Notes: a model not told the origin generated them from the sequence alone. A stretch of 64,000 nucleotides of DNA from Lachnoclostridium sp. (GCA_023667185.1 JAMPAP010000001.1:853852-917851); one strand, 5' to 3'; positions 35,110 through 46,592 are shown, counted from the first letter of the stretch. Made by a program: numbers and translations.

Positions 35110-36681
35110 TTATTTATATCTTGCAGAGATTTCAGCAGCGGCGTTGGTGAGAGTCTCGCGAACTTCGTCGGAGAGCTTACCGGCGCGGATTTCATCAAGA
35201 GCCTTGGGGTATTTAGCGTGAACGAGCTGAAGGAACAGTTTCTCGAACTCGGCTACCTTGTCAAGGGGAACATTTTCAAGCAGGCCCTGGGTTCCGCAGA
35301 AGATTACGGCAACCTCGTCGGCCACTTCCATAGGGGTGTATTGCGGCTGGATGAGGAGACGTTCGTTTTTGCGGCCTTTGTCGATAACGCGGGCGGTCAC
35401 GGGGTCGATGTCGCCACCGAACTTGGTGAAGGATTCGAGCTCGCGGAACTGAGCCTGGTCAATCTTCAGGGTACCGGCCACTTTCTTCATCGACTTGATC
35501 TGCGCGTTACCACCTACACGCGATACGGAGATACCTACGTTGATAGCGGGACGGATGCCTCGGTTGAAGAGTGCGGTCTCAAGGAAGATCTGGCCGTCAG
35601 TGATGGAGATAACGTTAGTAGGGATGTAGGCTGAAACGTCGCCGGCCTGAGTCTCGATGACGGGGAGTGCGGTCAGAGAGCCACCACCTTTTACTTTGCC
35701 TTTGAGCGAAGCGGGGAGGTCGTTCATCTTTTCGGCCACGGCCTGGTTGTCGATGATCTTGGCGGCGCGCTCGAGCAGACGAGAGTGGAGATAGAAGATA
35801 TCACCGGGATAAGCTTCACGTCCGGAGGGTCGCTTGAGGATAAGGGAGATTTCGCGGTAGGCAACGGCCTGCTTCGAGAGGTCATCGTAGATGATGAGGG
35901 CGTCGCGGCCGGTGTCACGGATGTATTCGCCGATGGCTACGCCGGCAAATGGCGCGTAGTAGCGCATAGGTGCAGAGTCAGAGGCGGTGGCTGCGATGAC
36001 TACGGTGTAGTCGAGGGCGCCGTGCTGACGGAGGGTTTCAACCGTAGCGGCAACAGAGGAGGCTTTCTGTCCGATGGCTACATAGATGCAGTAGACGGGT
36101 TTGCCTTCTTCGAAGTTTTTGCGCTGGTTGATGATAGTGTCGATAGCAATGGCAGTTTTACCGATCTGACGGTCGCCGATGATAAGCTCGCGCTGACCGC
36201 GGCCTATGGGGACCATAGAGTCGATAGCTTTGATACCGGTCTGGAGCGGCTGAGTCACGGGCTGGCGGAAGATAACGCCGGGAGCCTTGCGCTCGAGGGG
36301 CATGGGAAGGAGCTCTCCGTCGATGGGGCCACGGCCGTCGATGGGCTGACCGAGGACGTTGATTACGCGGCCGAAGAGGCCGTCGCCAACGTGGATGGAA
36401 GCGATCTCGCCGGTGCGTTTCACTGACATATTTTCAGTGACGGAATTGACGTTGTTGAGCAGGATTACGCCGACGTTGCTTTCCTCGAGGTTGAGAGCCA
36501 CTCCCTTGACGCCGTTTTCAAATTCGACGAGTTCGTTGGCGCAGACGTTGTCGAGACCGTACACGTGAGCCACACCATCGCCAACTTCGAGAACGAAGCC
36601 TGTTTCTTCAAAAGAGACCTTTGAGGAAACGTTGTCGAGCTGTTGCTTTAAAACTTGAGATATCTCAGATGGATTGATCAT
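35110..36681 (-). CDS. atpA: ATP synthase alpha subunit
   Basis: 523 residues, near the usual 500-525. It forms the non-catalytic nucleotide sites of F1. The P-loop GDRQIGKT is at residues 169-176 (Ile in place of the common Thr), with [12 protein letters not shown] as Walker B region and the [11 protein letters not shown] motif later. It starts 17 bp after atpH. Confidence 0.96.
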   Translation of the reverse strand: MINPSEISQVLKQQLDNVSSKVSFEETGFVLEVGDGVAHVYGLDNVCANELVEFENGVKGVALNLEESNVGVILLNNVNSVTENMSVKRTGEIASIHVGDGLFGRVINVLGQPIDGRGPIDGELLPMPLERKAPGVIFRQPVTQPLQTGIKAIDSMVPIGRGQRELIIGDRQIGKTAIAIDTIINQRKNFEEGKPVYCIYVAIGQKASSVAATVETLRQHGALDYTVVIAATASDSAPMRYYAPFAGVAIGEYIRDTGRDALIIYDDLSKQAVAYREISLILKRPSGREAYPGDIFYLHSRLLERAAKIIDNQAVAEKMNDLPASLKGKVKGGGSLTALPVIETQAGDVSAYIPTNVISITDGQIFLETALFNRGIRPAINVGISVSRVGGNAQIKSMKKVAGTLKIDQAQFRELESFTKFGGDIDPVTARVIDKGRKNERLLIQPQYTPMEVADEVAVIFCGTQGLLENVPLDKVAEFEKLFLQLVHAKYPKALDEIRAGKLSDEVRETLTNAAAEISARYK

Positions 36682-36698
36682 TGGTCAGGAGAAGTGTG

Positions 36699-37244
36699 TT
36701 AATTGCTTAAAAGTTTCTGTCGCAGTTGACGAAGTTCGTCGGCCACTGAAGCGTCGAGCTTCTCGTTGTTGATAGTAACGACGAAACCGCCGATGAGCTC
36801 CGGGTCAACATCAGAAGAGTATTCCATTTTGGCGCCTTTGAGATGAGATTCGATCAATGTTTTGAGGCGATTCTCGTCGGCGGGGCTGAGAGGGGCTGCT
36901 GAGGTGACGTGGACAAGGTAGATATTGTTGACCTTGCGGTAGAGCTGCATGTAAGCGATGGCGATTTCGCGCATCAAGTCAATGCGGTTGTTTTTGACAA
37001 GGAGATTTACAAATCGGTTGAACACCGGATCGTCAGCCTTTGCGCCGGCAGCGGTGGCAAGAAGGTGAATCTTGTCGTCGTTTTGGACAAAGGGGTTGGC
37101 GAGGACTTTACGGAGGGCGGGCTGAGCGGCCATAGAGTTGTCGAGGGTGTGCATCATCGAGTAGATGCGTGCATTATCGTCGGACTCGGCAGCGAATTCG
37201 AGCAGCGCCTTGGCGTAACGACCGGGTATAAGACCATCGTTCAT
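36699..37244 (-). CDS. atpH: ATP synthase delta subunit
   Basis: 181 residues. Delta links the F1 head to the peripheral stalk. The N-terminus (GRYAKALLEFAAE) and the C-terminal segment (GGFVVTINNEKLDASVADELRQLRQ) fit the OSCP/delta family. Gaps are 13 bp to atpF and 17 bp to atpA. Confidence 0.93.
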   Translation of the reverse strand: MNDGLIPGRYAKALLEFAAESDDNARIYSMMHTLDNSMAAQPALRKVLANPFVQNDDKIHLLATAAGAKADDPVFNRFVNLLVKNNRIDLMREIAIAYMQLYRKVNNIYLVHVTSAAPLSPADENRLKTLIESHLKGAKMEYSSDVDPELIGGFVVTINNEKLDASVADELRQLRQKLLSN

Positions 37245-37257
37245 CGGGTGTAACGTT

Positions 37258-37755
37258 TTAGTTTTGTTTCTCCATTTCGTCGAGGAGCGAGCCTACGAGT
37301 TTCTGCTGGGCTTGCTCGTTAGCCAGGTCCTGGCGTACGACTTTACGTGCAATCTGCAGGGCAAAATCGCTGACTTCGTCGCGGAATTGCGACTGAGCGG
37401 CTTTTCGTTCCTGCTCGATAGAAAGTTTTGCGGCGTCCATCACTTTTTTAGCTTCGGCTTGAGCTGCAGAGCGGGCTTCCTCGATGATCTGTGATTTCAT
37501 CTTGTCGGCTTCGCGGAGCATTTCGGCTTGCTGCTGACGGGCTTGCGCAATTTGTTTTTCCGCCTCTTCGCGGGCATGGTCAAGCTGTTCCTTGGCATTT
37601 TGAGCATACTCCACACCTTTGTCGATGAGGTCGGCTCGGTCAGACACTCCTTTCAGAATCACGGGCCAGCCCCACTTCCATAGGATGAAGAAGAGGATGG
37701 CAAACGAGACGAACATCCAGAATACCAGACCGAAATCAGGCGTGAAAAGTTCCAT
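37258..37755 (-). CDS. atpF: ATP synthase b subunit
   Basis: 165 residues: one N-terminal membrane helix (residues about 8-28, LVFWMFVSFAILFFILWKWG) and a long charged helix (about 35-160) that forms the peripheral stalk with delta. Only one b gene is present, as expected for a homodimer. It lies 36 bp after atpE. Confidence 0.94.
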   Translation of the reverse strand: MELFTPDFGLVFWMFVSFAILFFILWKWGWPVILKGVSDRADLIDKGVEYAQNAKEQLDHAREEAEKQIAQARQQQAEMLREADKMKSQIIEEARSAAQAEAKKVMDAAKLSIEQERKAAQSQFRDEVSDFALQIARKVVRQDLANEQAQQKLVGSLLDEMEKQN

Positions 37756-37791
37756 TGTTTAATCGGGTGAAGATTTACAACAGATGATATA

Positions 37792-38037
37792 TTAGAGGAA
37801 CATAGCCAGGAGGCAGACAACCACAGCGAAGAGAGCTACACCTTCGATAAGTGCAGCGATAACGATCATGTTGCTTCGGATGTCGCCAGTAGATTCGGGC
37901 TGACGAGCGATTGCTTCCATAGCTGAACCACCGATACGACCGATACCGATACCTGCGCCGATAGCTGCGATAGCTGCGCCAATACATGCTCCAATACCGA
38001 GAGTTCCTTCGATAACTGCTAAAATCATTGCTAACAT
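37792..38037 (-). CDS. atpE: ATP synthase c subunit
   Basis: 81 residues, two membrane helices joined by the polar loop ARQPES. The ion-carrying carboxylate is Glu65 in AALIEGVAL. The glutamine and the Ser/Thr next to the carboxylate that mark Na+-binding rings are not seen, so proton coupling is the better guess. It lies between atpB (45 bp) and atpF. Confidence 0.94.
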   Translation of the reverse strand: MLAMILAVIEGTLGIGACIGAAIAAIGAGIGIGRIGGSAMEAIARQPESTGDIRSNMIVIAALIEGVALFAVVVCLLAMFL

Positions 38038-38082
38038 AGTTCTAAATGTTTAAAAGTTTGTTATGGTAAATTATTTAAAGTT

Positions 38083-39267
38083 TTAATTTGTTTTGAGGGG
38101 TAGAGGGGTGGAGGGTTGCGCCGGGGCTGCCGGGGCTGCCGGGGCTGCCGGGGCGGGGATTGTTTCAGTGGAGTGCTCGTCATGCTCTTGGTGGTGCTCA
38201 TCGTGGCCTTTTTCCTGGGCCAGGGAGATGAAGAGGGTTGAGAGCATTGTGAACACATAGGCCTGGATGAAGCTTACCAGGACGTCGATGCAGAGCATGA
38301 ATACTGAGAAGAGTACTGATACTACTGTGGTGGCGCCGGTGACTACGGGGCCCATGGATGCGAAGATGAAGATAAGCAGCGTAAGCACGATGACGATCAT
38401 GTGTCCGCCCATCATGTTGGCGAAGAGACGGATGGTGAGGGCGGCGGGCTTGGTGAACATACCGAATATCTCTATCAGGGGCATGATGGGGAGGGGGAAT
38501 TTCAGCCACCAGGGGACGTCGGGGTTGAAGATTTCTTTCCAGTAGTGCTTTGTGCCGAAGAGGTTAGTGATGAAGAATGTGAAGAGCGCGAGCACGAGAG
38601 TCACGGCGATGTTGCCGGTAAGGTTGGCACCGCCGGGGAATATTACCACCAGGCCGAGGAGGTTCATCACCAGGATGAAGAAGAATACGGTCAGGAGGTA
38701 GGGGGCAAAGCGTTGTGCATTCTCCTTGAGGGTGGGCTTGATAACGCCGTCGTAGACAAACATTATGAGCGATTCAACGGCACCGGTCATTTTGCGGGGT
38801 GCCTTTGTGCCCATGTTGCGATGCCAGCGGGCTACGTTGAGGATGAGCCAGATGACTACGAGCACTGAGATGAATATGGCGCATACGTTTTTAGTGATGG
38901 AGATGTCGAAAGGCTTGGATTCCTTGCCGTCGACGATCTCGACGATTTTGCCTTTGTAGGGGGAGTCAGGGCCGGCGACTTTGAATGTTGCGTTGCCGTC
39001 GACGTAGGTCTGTCCGTGGTCGATACGAGATGATGAGAAAACGTGAAGACCGTCAGTACCCCAGACGATTACGGGGAGGGGAATGCGCTTATGGTGGTTG
39101 AAGGGCACTTCCCAACCGTAACCGTCGCCGAGATGCTCGAAAATCGTCTCCTTGACTTTGATTTCGCCGCTGTCGCCGTCGTGATCCTCGGCCCGGAGGT
39201 TAGCGGGGAGGATCAATGCCAGGAGTGCGAAGGCTATTGTGAGGATAAGTTTTGATTTCATCGGCAT
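38083..39267 (-). CDS. atpB: ATP synthase a subunit, extended
   Basis: 394 residues, against about 270 in E. coli. An N-terminal signal-like segment (LILTIAFALLALILPANLRA) and about 95 extra periplasmic residues precede the membrane domain, a layout usual in Bacteroidetes. The essential arginine is Arg280 in LTIRLFANMMGGH. The C-terminus is His-rich (HDEHHQEHDEH) and then Pro/Ala-rich (PAAPAAPAAPAQP), coded by a 9-bp tandem repeat. Its ATG overlaps the atpC stop by one base; an in-frame ATG two codons on is an alternative start. Confidence 0.94.
   Translation of the reverse strand: MPMKSKLILTIAFALLALILPANLRAEDHDGDSGEIKVKETIFEHLGDGYGWEVPFNHHKRIPLPVIVWGTDGLHVFSSSRIDHGQTYVDGNATFKVAGPDSPYKGKIVEIVDGKESKPFDISITKNVCAIFISVLVVIWLILNVARWHRNMGTKAPRKMTGAVESLIMFVYDGVIKPTLKENAQRFAPYLLTVFFFILVMNLLGLVVIFPGGANLTGNIAVTLVLALFTFFITNLFGTKHYWKEIFNPDVPWWLKFPLPIMPLIEIFGMFTKPAALTIRLFANMMGGHMIVIVLTLLIFIFASMGPVVTGATTVVSVLFSVFMLCIDVLVSFIQAYVFTMLSTLFISLAQEKGHDEHHQEHDEHSTETIPAPAAPAAPAAPAQPSTPLPLKTN
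38121..38156 (-). repeat. Tandem 9-bp repeat inside atpB
   Basis: Nearly four copies of CCGGGGCTG encode repeated Pro-Ala-Ala in the tail of the a subunit. Such in-frame units can change number by slippage without a frameshift. Confidence 0.8.
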
Positions 39268-39506
39268 TAGTAGATACAGACTGACACTACGTTGTCGTCA
39301 ACGTCGACGATGCCGCCGGAAACGTCCACAGCTTTCTCTTCGCCGGAGTCGGCCAGGGTGTAGCGCACCTTGCCGGGAGTGAGCGATGAGATAAGCGAGG
39401 CGTGATCCTTGAGGACGGTGAAAGCGCCGAGGGTGCCGGGGAGGTGTACGGCGGTGACTTCACCTTCGAAGAGGACATCGTCAGTTGAGATGACTTTCAG
39501 TATCAT
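39267..39506 (-). CDS. atpC: ATP synthase epsilon subunit, short form
   Basis: 79 residues against about 135 in E. coli. Only the N-terminal beta-sandwich is present (EVTAVHLPGTLGAFTVLKDHASLISSL); the C-terminal two-helix domain that inhibits ATP hydrolysis in many bacteria is absent. The stop codon is intact and overlaps the atpB start, so this is a natural short form, as in other Bacteroidetes, not a truncation artefact. Confidence 0.92.
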   Translation of the reverse strand: MILKVISTDDVLFEGEVTAVHLPGTLGAFTVLKDHASLISSLTPGKVRYTLADSGEEKAVDVSGGIVDVDDNVVSVCIY

Positions 39507-39553
39507 TGTGTGGATAGATTGATATAGTTAATAGAGGGTGATCCGGTGTAACC

Positions 39554-41101
<1,548 letters not shown>

Positions 41102-41115
41102 TTATTAATTATTAA

Positions 41116-42192
41116 TCAGAAGTAAAGACCGTAGACGATGACGAGTACCATCACTACGAGGTTGACGAGGTTGATGGGGAGGAGGTATTTCCATTCGAGT
41201 GTAAGCAGCTGGTCGATGCGGAGACGTGGGTAAGTCCATTTGAACCAGATGATTATGAATGAAAGTGCGATAGCTTTGCCGATAAACCAAATGACTGAAG
41301 GGATGTAGTCCATGATGTGGTTGAATCCGTCCCAGCCGGGGATATGCAGGGGCATCCATCCGCCGAAGAACAGGAGGGCTGCGACGCCGGAGATGATAAA
41401 CAGGTTGAGGTATTCGGCCAGGTAGAAGAAGCCGAAGTGGATACCGGAGTATTCGGTGTGGTAACCGGCGGTGAGCTCGCTTTCGGCTTCGGGGAGGTCA
41501 AACGGGCCACGGTTAGTCTCGGCTGTGCCGGCGATCATGAAGATCACGAAGGCGATGATGGCGGGGATATGGCCTGAGAATATGAACCAGAGGTGTTCCT
41601 GAGCCTCGACGATGCCGCCAACGGTCATGGTGCCTGCGAGGGCTACCATGGTTATTACCGAGAGGCCGATAGAGAGCTCATAGGAGATCATCTGGGCACC
41701 GGAGCGGAGGGCGCCGATGAGAGTAAACTTATTGTTAGAGGCCCAGCCGGCAAGCAGGATACCGAGGACGCCTATTGAGGAAACTGCAACGAGGAAGAAG
41801 ATGCCTACGTTGAAGTCGATGATCTGCAGGCCGTTACCCCAGGGTAGGACGGCGAATGCGAGCATTGAGGCGATGATCACCAGGTAGGGCGCGAGGGCGA
41901 AGAGAAACTTGTCAGTGTGGTTGAGCGAGATAAGCTCTTTGATAAGGATCTTGAACATATCCGCGAAGCTCTGGAGCAGACCCCAGGGGCCGACGCGGTT
42001 AGGACCGAGGCGGCACTGGAAAGCGGCGCAGACTTTGCGTTCAAACCATATATAGAACAGTGCGAGAAGGGCGTAAAGGAGCAGGAGTCCTACGCCTATG
42101 AGGAGGCATTCGAGTGTGATGGCACACCACTGGGGCATGTAACCTGTCAATAGGGAGTGAAACCAGGATGTCGCTATCGAGAAGTCTTGCAT
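41116..42192 (-). CDS. nuoH: NADH-quinone oxidoreductase subunit H
   Basis: 358 residues, about eight membrane helices. Conserved loops include [22 protein letters not shown] split as [10 protein letters not shown] and [11 protein letters not shown], and the acidic quinone-site loop ([20 protein letters not shown], with conserved glutamates). It forms the quinone channel joining the peripheral and membrane arms. It is the last nuo gene before the atp block. Confidence 0.95.
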   Translation of the reverse strand: MQDFSIATSWFHSLLTGYMPQWCAITLECLLIGVGLLLLYALLALFYIWFERKVCAAFQCRLGPNRVGPWGLLQSFADMFKILIKELISLNHTDKFLFALAPYLVIIASMLAFAVLPWGNGLQIIDFNVGIFFLVAVSSIGVLGILLAGWASNNKFTLIGALRSGAQMISYELSIGLSVITMVALAGTMTVGGIVEAQEHLWFIFSGHIPAIIAFVIFMIAGTAETNRGPFDLPEAESELTAGYHTEYSGIHFGFFYLAEYLNLFIISGVAALLFFGGWMPLHIPGWDGFNHIMDYIPSVIWFIGKAIALSFIIIWFKWTYPRLRIDQLLTLEWKYLLPINLVNLVVMVLVIVYGLYF

Positions 42193-42240
42193 GACTGATA
42201 AGATGGGTTGATGTTATATATATAATATGTATATCAAATG

Positions 42241-43875
42241 TTAGCGGTCCATGTCAGGGACTATATAGTCGAGAGAGCCACCGATTGTGATAAGGTCGGC
42301 AATCTTCTGACCGTCAGTGATGTGGTCGACGACGGCAGCGGCGGGCAGACAAGGGGGCACGATCTTGAGGCGGTAGGGGTTGACGCCACCATCGCTCTCG
42401 ATGTAGACGGCGAAGAGACCGCGGCAGCCTTCGACGGCTTTAAACCAGTGGCCTACAGGGAGCTTGAGCACTTTAGGCACTTTGACGCAGATTTCGCCTT
42501 CGGGGATGTTGTCGATAAGTTGGGCGATGATGCGAGCACTCTGTGTCATCTCGTCCATGCGGACTTTGAAGCGAGCCATGGCGTCGCCTTCGTGGCGCAC
42601 CACCTCGTCGAAGTCGAGCTCGGAGTAGATGCTGTAGGGGTGGGTCTTTCTGACGTCGCAAGCCCAGCCTGAGCCACGGCCGTTGGGGCCGGTGACGGCC
42701 CAGGATATAGCGTCGTGGCGTGAAAGAACGCCGACGTTTTCCATGCGGTTGCGGGCTATAACGTTGCCAGTGAATATCTTATTGTATTCGGCGATGTTGC
42801 GGGGGAGCACTTCGAGGAGCGCCTTGACGTCGCTGACGAAGTTGGGGTCAAGATCCTGCATTACGCCGCCGATGACGTCGTAGTTGAATGTCATGCGTGC
42901 GCCGCAGGTGCGCTCGAAGATGTCGAGGATCTGCTCGCGGACGCGCAGGGTGTAGAAGAGCATCGTTGTAGCGCCGAGGTCCATGCAGTAGGTGCCGATG
43001 AAGAGGCAGTGGGAGGCGATGCGTGAGAGCTCGTCCATGAGCACTCGGATTACCTGGGCGCGGCGCGAGATGGTGATTCCGGCAGCTTCCTCGATGGCCA
43101 TACAGAGGCAGTGGTGGTAAGGATGAGCCGAGAAGTAGTCAAGGCGATCCATGAAGTGAAGTGACTGGGGATAGGTGTCGACTTCACAGATTTTTTCGAT
43201 GCCGCGATGGATATAGCCGAGGTATATGTCGATTTTCTTGATAGTCTCGCCGTCGACAGCGGTGCGGAATCGGAGCACGCCGTGAGTGGCGGGATGCTGC
43301 GGGCCGATGTTGATTACGAAATCCTCATCAGTGAAGATGCGGCGTTCGGTTTTTACGGGTTTGCCGTCCTCGCCGAGGTGCCATACGTCAGTGAAGTCAG
43401 TCTGGCGCTCGTTTTCGATAGATACGGGGTTGATATCCGGCGAGTTATCGTAATCCTTGCGGAGGGGGAATCCTTTCCAGTCGAGGTTAAGGAAGAGGCG
43501 TCGCATATCGGGGTTATCGATGAAGATAATGCCGAAGAAGTCGTAGACTTCGCGCTCGTAGATAGTGGCGATGTGCCAGAGGTCGTGAACGCTCTGGATG
43601 TAAGGGAGGTCACGGTCGCCTTTTGCTATTATTTTGACGGAGATAGAGTGGTTAAACTCGGTGGAGTTGAGGTAGTATATACACCCGAGTCCCTCCTCTT
43701 TCCAGTCCATACCGATGATGGTGATGAGGTAGTCGAAGCGGAGCTGCTCGTTGTCGCGCAGAGCAGCAGCTACTTCATGCCACTTGCTGCTGTCGACGGT
43801 GATTAGTCCGACGGATCCGTCAGTATAGTTGATGTCCGGGAACAGAGAAGTGATTATTCCTTTAATATCAGCCAT
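42241..43875 (-). CDS. nuoCD: Fused NADH-quinone oxidoreductase subunits C and D
   Basis: 544 residues. Residues 1-165 are NuoC-like (YEREVYDFFGIIF, LNLDWKGFPLRKDY), and about 180-544 are NuoD-like with NIGPQHPATHGVLR, containing the quinone-site histidine, and a normal C-terminus. The fusion is usual in Bacteroidetes and some Proteobacteria. It lies 60 bp after nuoB and 48 bp before nuoH. Confidence 0.95.
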   Translation of the reverse strand: MADIKGIITSLFPDINYTDGSVGLITVDSSKWHEVAAALRDNEQLRFDYLITIIGMDWKEEGLGCIYYLNSTEFNHSISVKIIAKGDRDLPYIQSVHDLWHIATIYEREVYDFFGIIFIDNPDMRRLFLNLDWKGFPLRKDYDNSPDINPVSIENERQTDFTDVWHLGEDGKPVKTERRIFTDEDFVINIGPQHPATHGVLRFRTAVDGETIKKIDIYLGYIHRGIEKICEVDTYPQSLHFMDRLDYFSAHPYHHCLCMAIEEAAGITISRRAQVIRVLMDELSRIASHCLFIGTYCMDLGATTMLFYTLRVREQILDIFERTCGARMTFNYDVIGGVMQDLDPNFVSDVKALLEVLPRNIAEYNKIFTGNVIARNRMENVGVLSRHDAISWAVTGPNGRGSGWACDVRKTHPYSIYSELDFDEVVRHEGDAMARFKVRMDEMTQSARIIAQLIDNIPEGEICVKVPKVLKLPVGHWFKAVEGCRGLFAVYIESDGGVNPYRLKIVPPCLPAAAVVDHITDGQKIADLITIGGSLDYIVPDMDR

Positions 43876-43935
43876 TTATGATGCTTGAATTGATTGTTAT
43901 TGGAATTAGCGTGAACTATAATAGACAGGAGAGGA

Positions 43936-44553
43936 TCAGTCATTTACACCGGGGACAGGGTGAGCCGCGAGAAACTCCTTCTGGCTTTCCTGACGGTTGA
44001 CTCCGCCGAAGAAGCGCTCCACCTTGATTTTGCGAGAGAGCTGCATGATTCCGTAGATCATGGCTTCAGGGCGGGGAGGGCAACCGGGCACAAATACGTC
44101 GACCGGGACTATATCTTCGATACCCATGGCTACATGGTAGCTTTTCTTGAATGGGCCGCCCGAGATGGCGCAGCTGCCGCAGGCGATCACATATTTGGGC
44201 TCGGCCAGCTGGTCGTAGAGGCGGCGGAACACGGGCACCATGCGGTGAACGATAGTGCCGGCCACCATCATGAAGTCGGCCTGGCGAGGCGAGGCGCGAG
44301 CAACTTCCCAGCCAAAGCGCGCCATGTCATATCGAGCAGCGCCAAGCGACACAAACTCGATGCCACAGCAACTGGTAGCGAACGTAAGCGGCCAGAGTGA
44401 ATTGCTTCGCCCCCAGTTTATAAGATTGTCAAGAGAGCCAACGATGATGTTGGCGCCATTCTCGTTAAGCTTCTTTACGAGCGATTCGATATACTCGTTG
44501 TCCTTCCAAGCCTCGTAGGGCATACCCTGAGCAGAAACCTTTTTCATTTCCAT
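43936..44553 (-). CDS. nuoB: NADH-quinone oxidoreductase subunit B
   Basis: 205 residues. The N2 iron-sulfur cluster ligands are all present: adjacent Cys62/Cys63 (SCCGIEFV), Cys128 (GSCAISGG) and Cys158 (PGCPPRPE). N2 passes electrons to quinone. The start overlaps the end of nuoA by 10 bases. Confidence 0.95.
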   Translation of the reverse strand: MEMKKVSAQGMPYEAWKDNEYIESLVKKLNENGANIIVGSLDNLINWGRSNSLWPLTFATSCCGIEFVSLGAARYDMARFGWEVARASPRQADFMMVAGTIVHRMVPVFRRLYDQLAEPKYVIACGSCAISGGPFKKSYHVAMGIEDIVPVDVFVPGCPPRPEAMIYGIMQLSRKIKVERFFGGVNRQESQKEFLAAHPVPGVND

Positions 44554-44912
44554 TCGAGGGCTCCTTTCCGCCAGGCGTAAACCAGGCCTAAAACTAAGAC
44601 ACCGAGGAAAACTGCGATGGCTGTCAAGCCGGCGCTTCCGAGCTCATGGACTCTTACGGCCCAAGGATATAGGAAGATGGTCTCGACATCGAACATCAGA
44701 AAGAGGATGGCGAAGAGATAGTAGCCTACATGGAATTGAGCCATAGATTCGCCACGGGTGGGGATACCACATTCGTAGGCCTCACCTTTCTGAGGGTTGA
44801 AAGAGCGGGGTGATATAAGACCCGCAAGCCATAGTGCAATAGCCACGAGGGCGGCACCTGTAAGGAGTGCCACGATGGCAAGAGTTGCATTTTGAATTGC
44901 CAGAATTGTCAT
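44544..44912 (-). CDS. nuoA: NADH-quinone oxidoreductase subunit A
   Basis: 122 residues, three membrane helices, with the conserved YECGIPT segment and LFLMFDVETIFLYPWA. It is the first gene of the 18-gene nuo/atp run; a promoter-like site lies about 100 bp upstream. No nuoE, F or G gene is present in the window, so the NADH module is missing and another electron donor must be used. Confidence 0.94.
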   Translation of the reverse strand: MTILAIQNATLAIVALLTGAALVAIALWLAGLISPRSFNPQKGEAYECGIPTRGESMAQFHVGYYLFAILFLMFDVETIFLYPWAVRVHELGSAGLTAIAVFLGVLVLGLVYAWRKGALEWK

Positions 44913-45010
44913 ATAAACTGTCTGATATATAATATCTTGGTGTTATATAAATATATGTTATATGGTCGCCCGAGCCAGCCGGAGGCTGCCTCAGCGACGC
45001 AATTTCAGTG

Positions 45011-45046
45011 CAAATATAATAAATATTTTTTGAAAGTTTAACCAAA
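45011..45046 (-). promoter_or_regulatory. Predicted promoter of the nuo/atp operon
   Basis: On the minus strand TATATTTG (45018-45011) matches TAnnTTTG, and TTTG (45046-45043) lies 24 bp upstream, slightly more than usual. The leader would be near 95 nt to nuoA. This is the only good match in the 240-bp gap. Confidence 0.5.
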
Positions 45047-45055
45047 TAAAGCATA

Positions 45056-45086
45056 AAAGTCGCATAACTTTATGTTATACGACTTT
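45056..45086 (-). terminator. Predicted terminator of the unknown membrane-protein gene
   Basis: A 13-bp stem with one mismatch (45056-45068 with 45074-45086) around a 5-nt loop is followed on the minus strand by TTTTAT. It lies about 67 bp after the stop at 45153 and just before the nuo promoter. Confidence 0.6.
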
Positions 45087-45152
45087 GTAAATCAGTAAAA
45101 AACCTCACGAGGGAGATGTGAAAGCCTGTGTGGAGTTAAATAATGTTAAAAG

Positions 45153-46565
45153 TTAAGATTCGACAGCCATCTGTTCGAAGCCGAGAGAGGCGCTGAGCTG
45201 ATTGCTGAACTGGTGGAAGCAGCGGCTTGTCATGATGCGGTATCCTTCGCTGAGGTTTTCGATGCCGGAGATATTGTCGGCAGGGGAGCCTTCCATTGCT
45301 ATATTCCATGGTTCGGTCAGGCCGGGGTAGGAGAGAGCTGACTTGAAGTCGACGGAGATGCCCATTATATATTCCTCATCCTTAGCAGTATATGGGCTTG
45401 AAGATTCGCTTGTATAGACCCAGAGGTGGGGAATTTCGTTGTCACCGAAGTGGTCAATCTGCGAGCGGATGGAGTAGTGGAGGTCAATCACGGGATTGAC
45501 GGAGTCAATTATCTCGTTGTTTTTTGCAATGTTGACTGAGAAGAAGTCTCTGGTGAACAGCGAGTTGAGTGATGATTCAAAACCATTGGTAAGTATTTCT
45601 TCCAGGCTGTTGCGGTCAGCGGACGTGAAGTTGTTTTTCAGTGAAAGGACACCTTTGGTTTTGAGGTCATTGTCGAAGACTTCGAGAAAATCTCTGATGT
45701 TTTTGTCGAAATCCTCGTAGTCGCGAAGGTCGAGGTCAGAGGTGACGTTGAGAGTGATGTCGTGGATGCGATTTTGGTGCATATATGATAGCATGCCGTA
45801 CATGGCTTTGAGCGAGGGGGAAGATTCGAAATCGGGGTTGTTGTTCTTAAAGCGCTCAATTTCAGCATCCCAGATAGAGTCAGAGACTACTTTGGCGCGC
45901 CAAGAGAGCTCGTGGCCGGGGTAGCGGTTGAGGAGCTCGTCAAAGGTGTTGAGGCAGTTGCGTTGCTTTGATTCGCCGACTCCGGCGTAAGAGTTGAGCT
46001 TGAGCATAGCCAGGCGGAAGAGCACGTCAGGGGTATGGTCAGGGTTGTCGTAATTGTCAAGGTATTGGTGGAAGGTGTAAACTGAGGGGTCGTCGAAGGT
46101 ACGTTGATAAGCGCGTTTTTCGGCGAAGTAAGGGAGGTGATATATTATGATGGCAACGGCAATGAGAGCTACGGCGCCGAATACGTATTTCCATTTGCGG
46201 AGTCGTGCGGCTCTTTTGGCTTGCTCTTCTTTCAATTTTTCGCGGTCGAAGAGCATGGCGTAGTCTTCGTCGAGAGCGAGGCGATGGATTATTTCCGAGG
46301 GGTGATGGGTGCAGATGTAGGAGAAGTCGCGGATACCTTTGCTGCGCTCCACGGGGTCGTCGACGTCGAAGTCGGACTCCTCGATGAAGCGGTCGTAGAT
46401 TGATTTGATTTCGGCTTTGTCGTTGGCCGAGAGGCGGGGAGAGTTGTCCATGACGAAGAGGGCTTCGGAGTAGGAGAGATCCTTGGGGAAGGTCATTCCG
46501 GTGGATTTAAGGTAGGCGATAAGGACGTCAAAGCGTGTTTTCCATCGCTGGGGAGTAGTAGACAT
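45153..46565 (-). CDS. Single-pass membrane protein of unknown function
   Basis: 470 residues from ATG 46565; a TTG at 46595 is in frame but would lie on the predicted -7 box. About 125 cytoplasmic residues (helical, charged) are followed by one membrane helix (YVFGAVALIAVAIIIYHLPYF) and a large outer domain of about 310 residues. That domain starts with helical, tetratricopeptide-like sequence (DVLFRLAMLKLNSYAG, CLNTFDELLNRYPGHE) and ends in a mixed region. No named family is recognised. The layout suggests a signalling or envelope-scaffold protein, but no function can be stated. Confidence 0.75.
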   Translation of the reverse strand: MSTTPQRWKTRFDVLIAYLKSTGMTFPKDLSYSEALFVMDNSPRLSANDKAEIKSIYDRFIEESDFDVDDPVERSKGIRDFSYICTHHPSEIIHRLALDEDYAMLFDREKLKEEQAKRAARLRKWKYVFGAVALIAVAIIIYHLPYFAEKRAYQRTFDDPSVYTFHQYLDNYDNPDHTPDVLFRLAMLKLNSYAGVGESKQRNCLNTFDELLNRYPGHELSWRAKVVSDSIWDAEIERFKNNNPDFESSPSLKAMYGMLSYMHQNRIHDITLNVTSDLDLRDYEDFDKNIRDFLEVFDNDLKTKGVLSLKNNFTSADRNSLEEILTNGFESSLNSLFTRDFFSVNIAKNNEIIDSVNPVIDLHYSIRSQIDHFGDNEIPHLWVYTSESSSPYTAKDEEYIMGISVDFKSALSYPGLTEPWNIAMEGSPADNISGIENLSEGYRIMTSRCFHQFSNQLSASLGFEQMAVES

Positions 46566-46592
46566 AGCAGTAGGAGAATTAGTTAATAATGG

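Noticed and set aside
35095..36426. Long plus-strand frames opposite atpA
   Set aside because: They mirror the codon pattern of atpA, show no family motif and no start signal; they are shadows of a highly conserved gene.
37792..38037. Na+-binding c-ring
   Set aside because: The glutamine and the Ser/Thr after the carboxylate that mark Na+ rings are not seen around Glu65.
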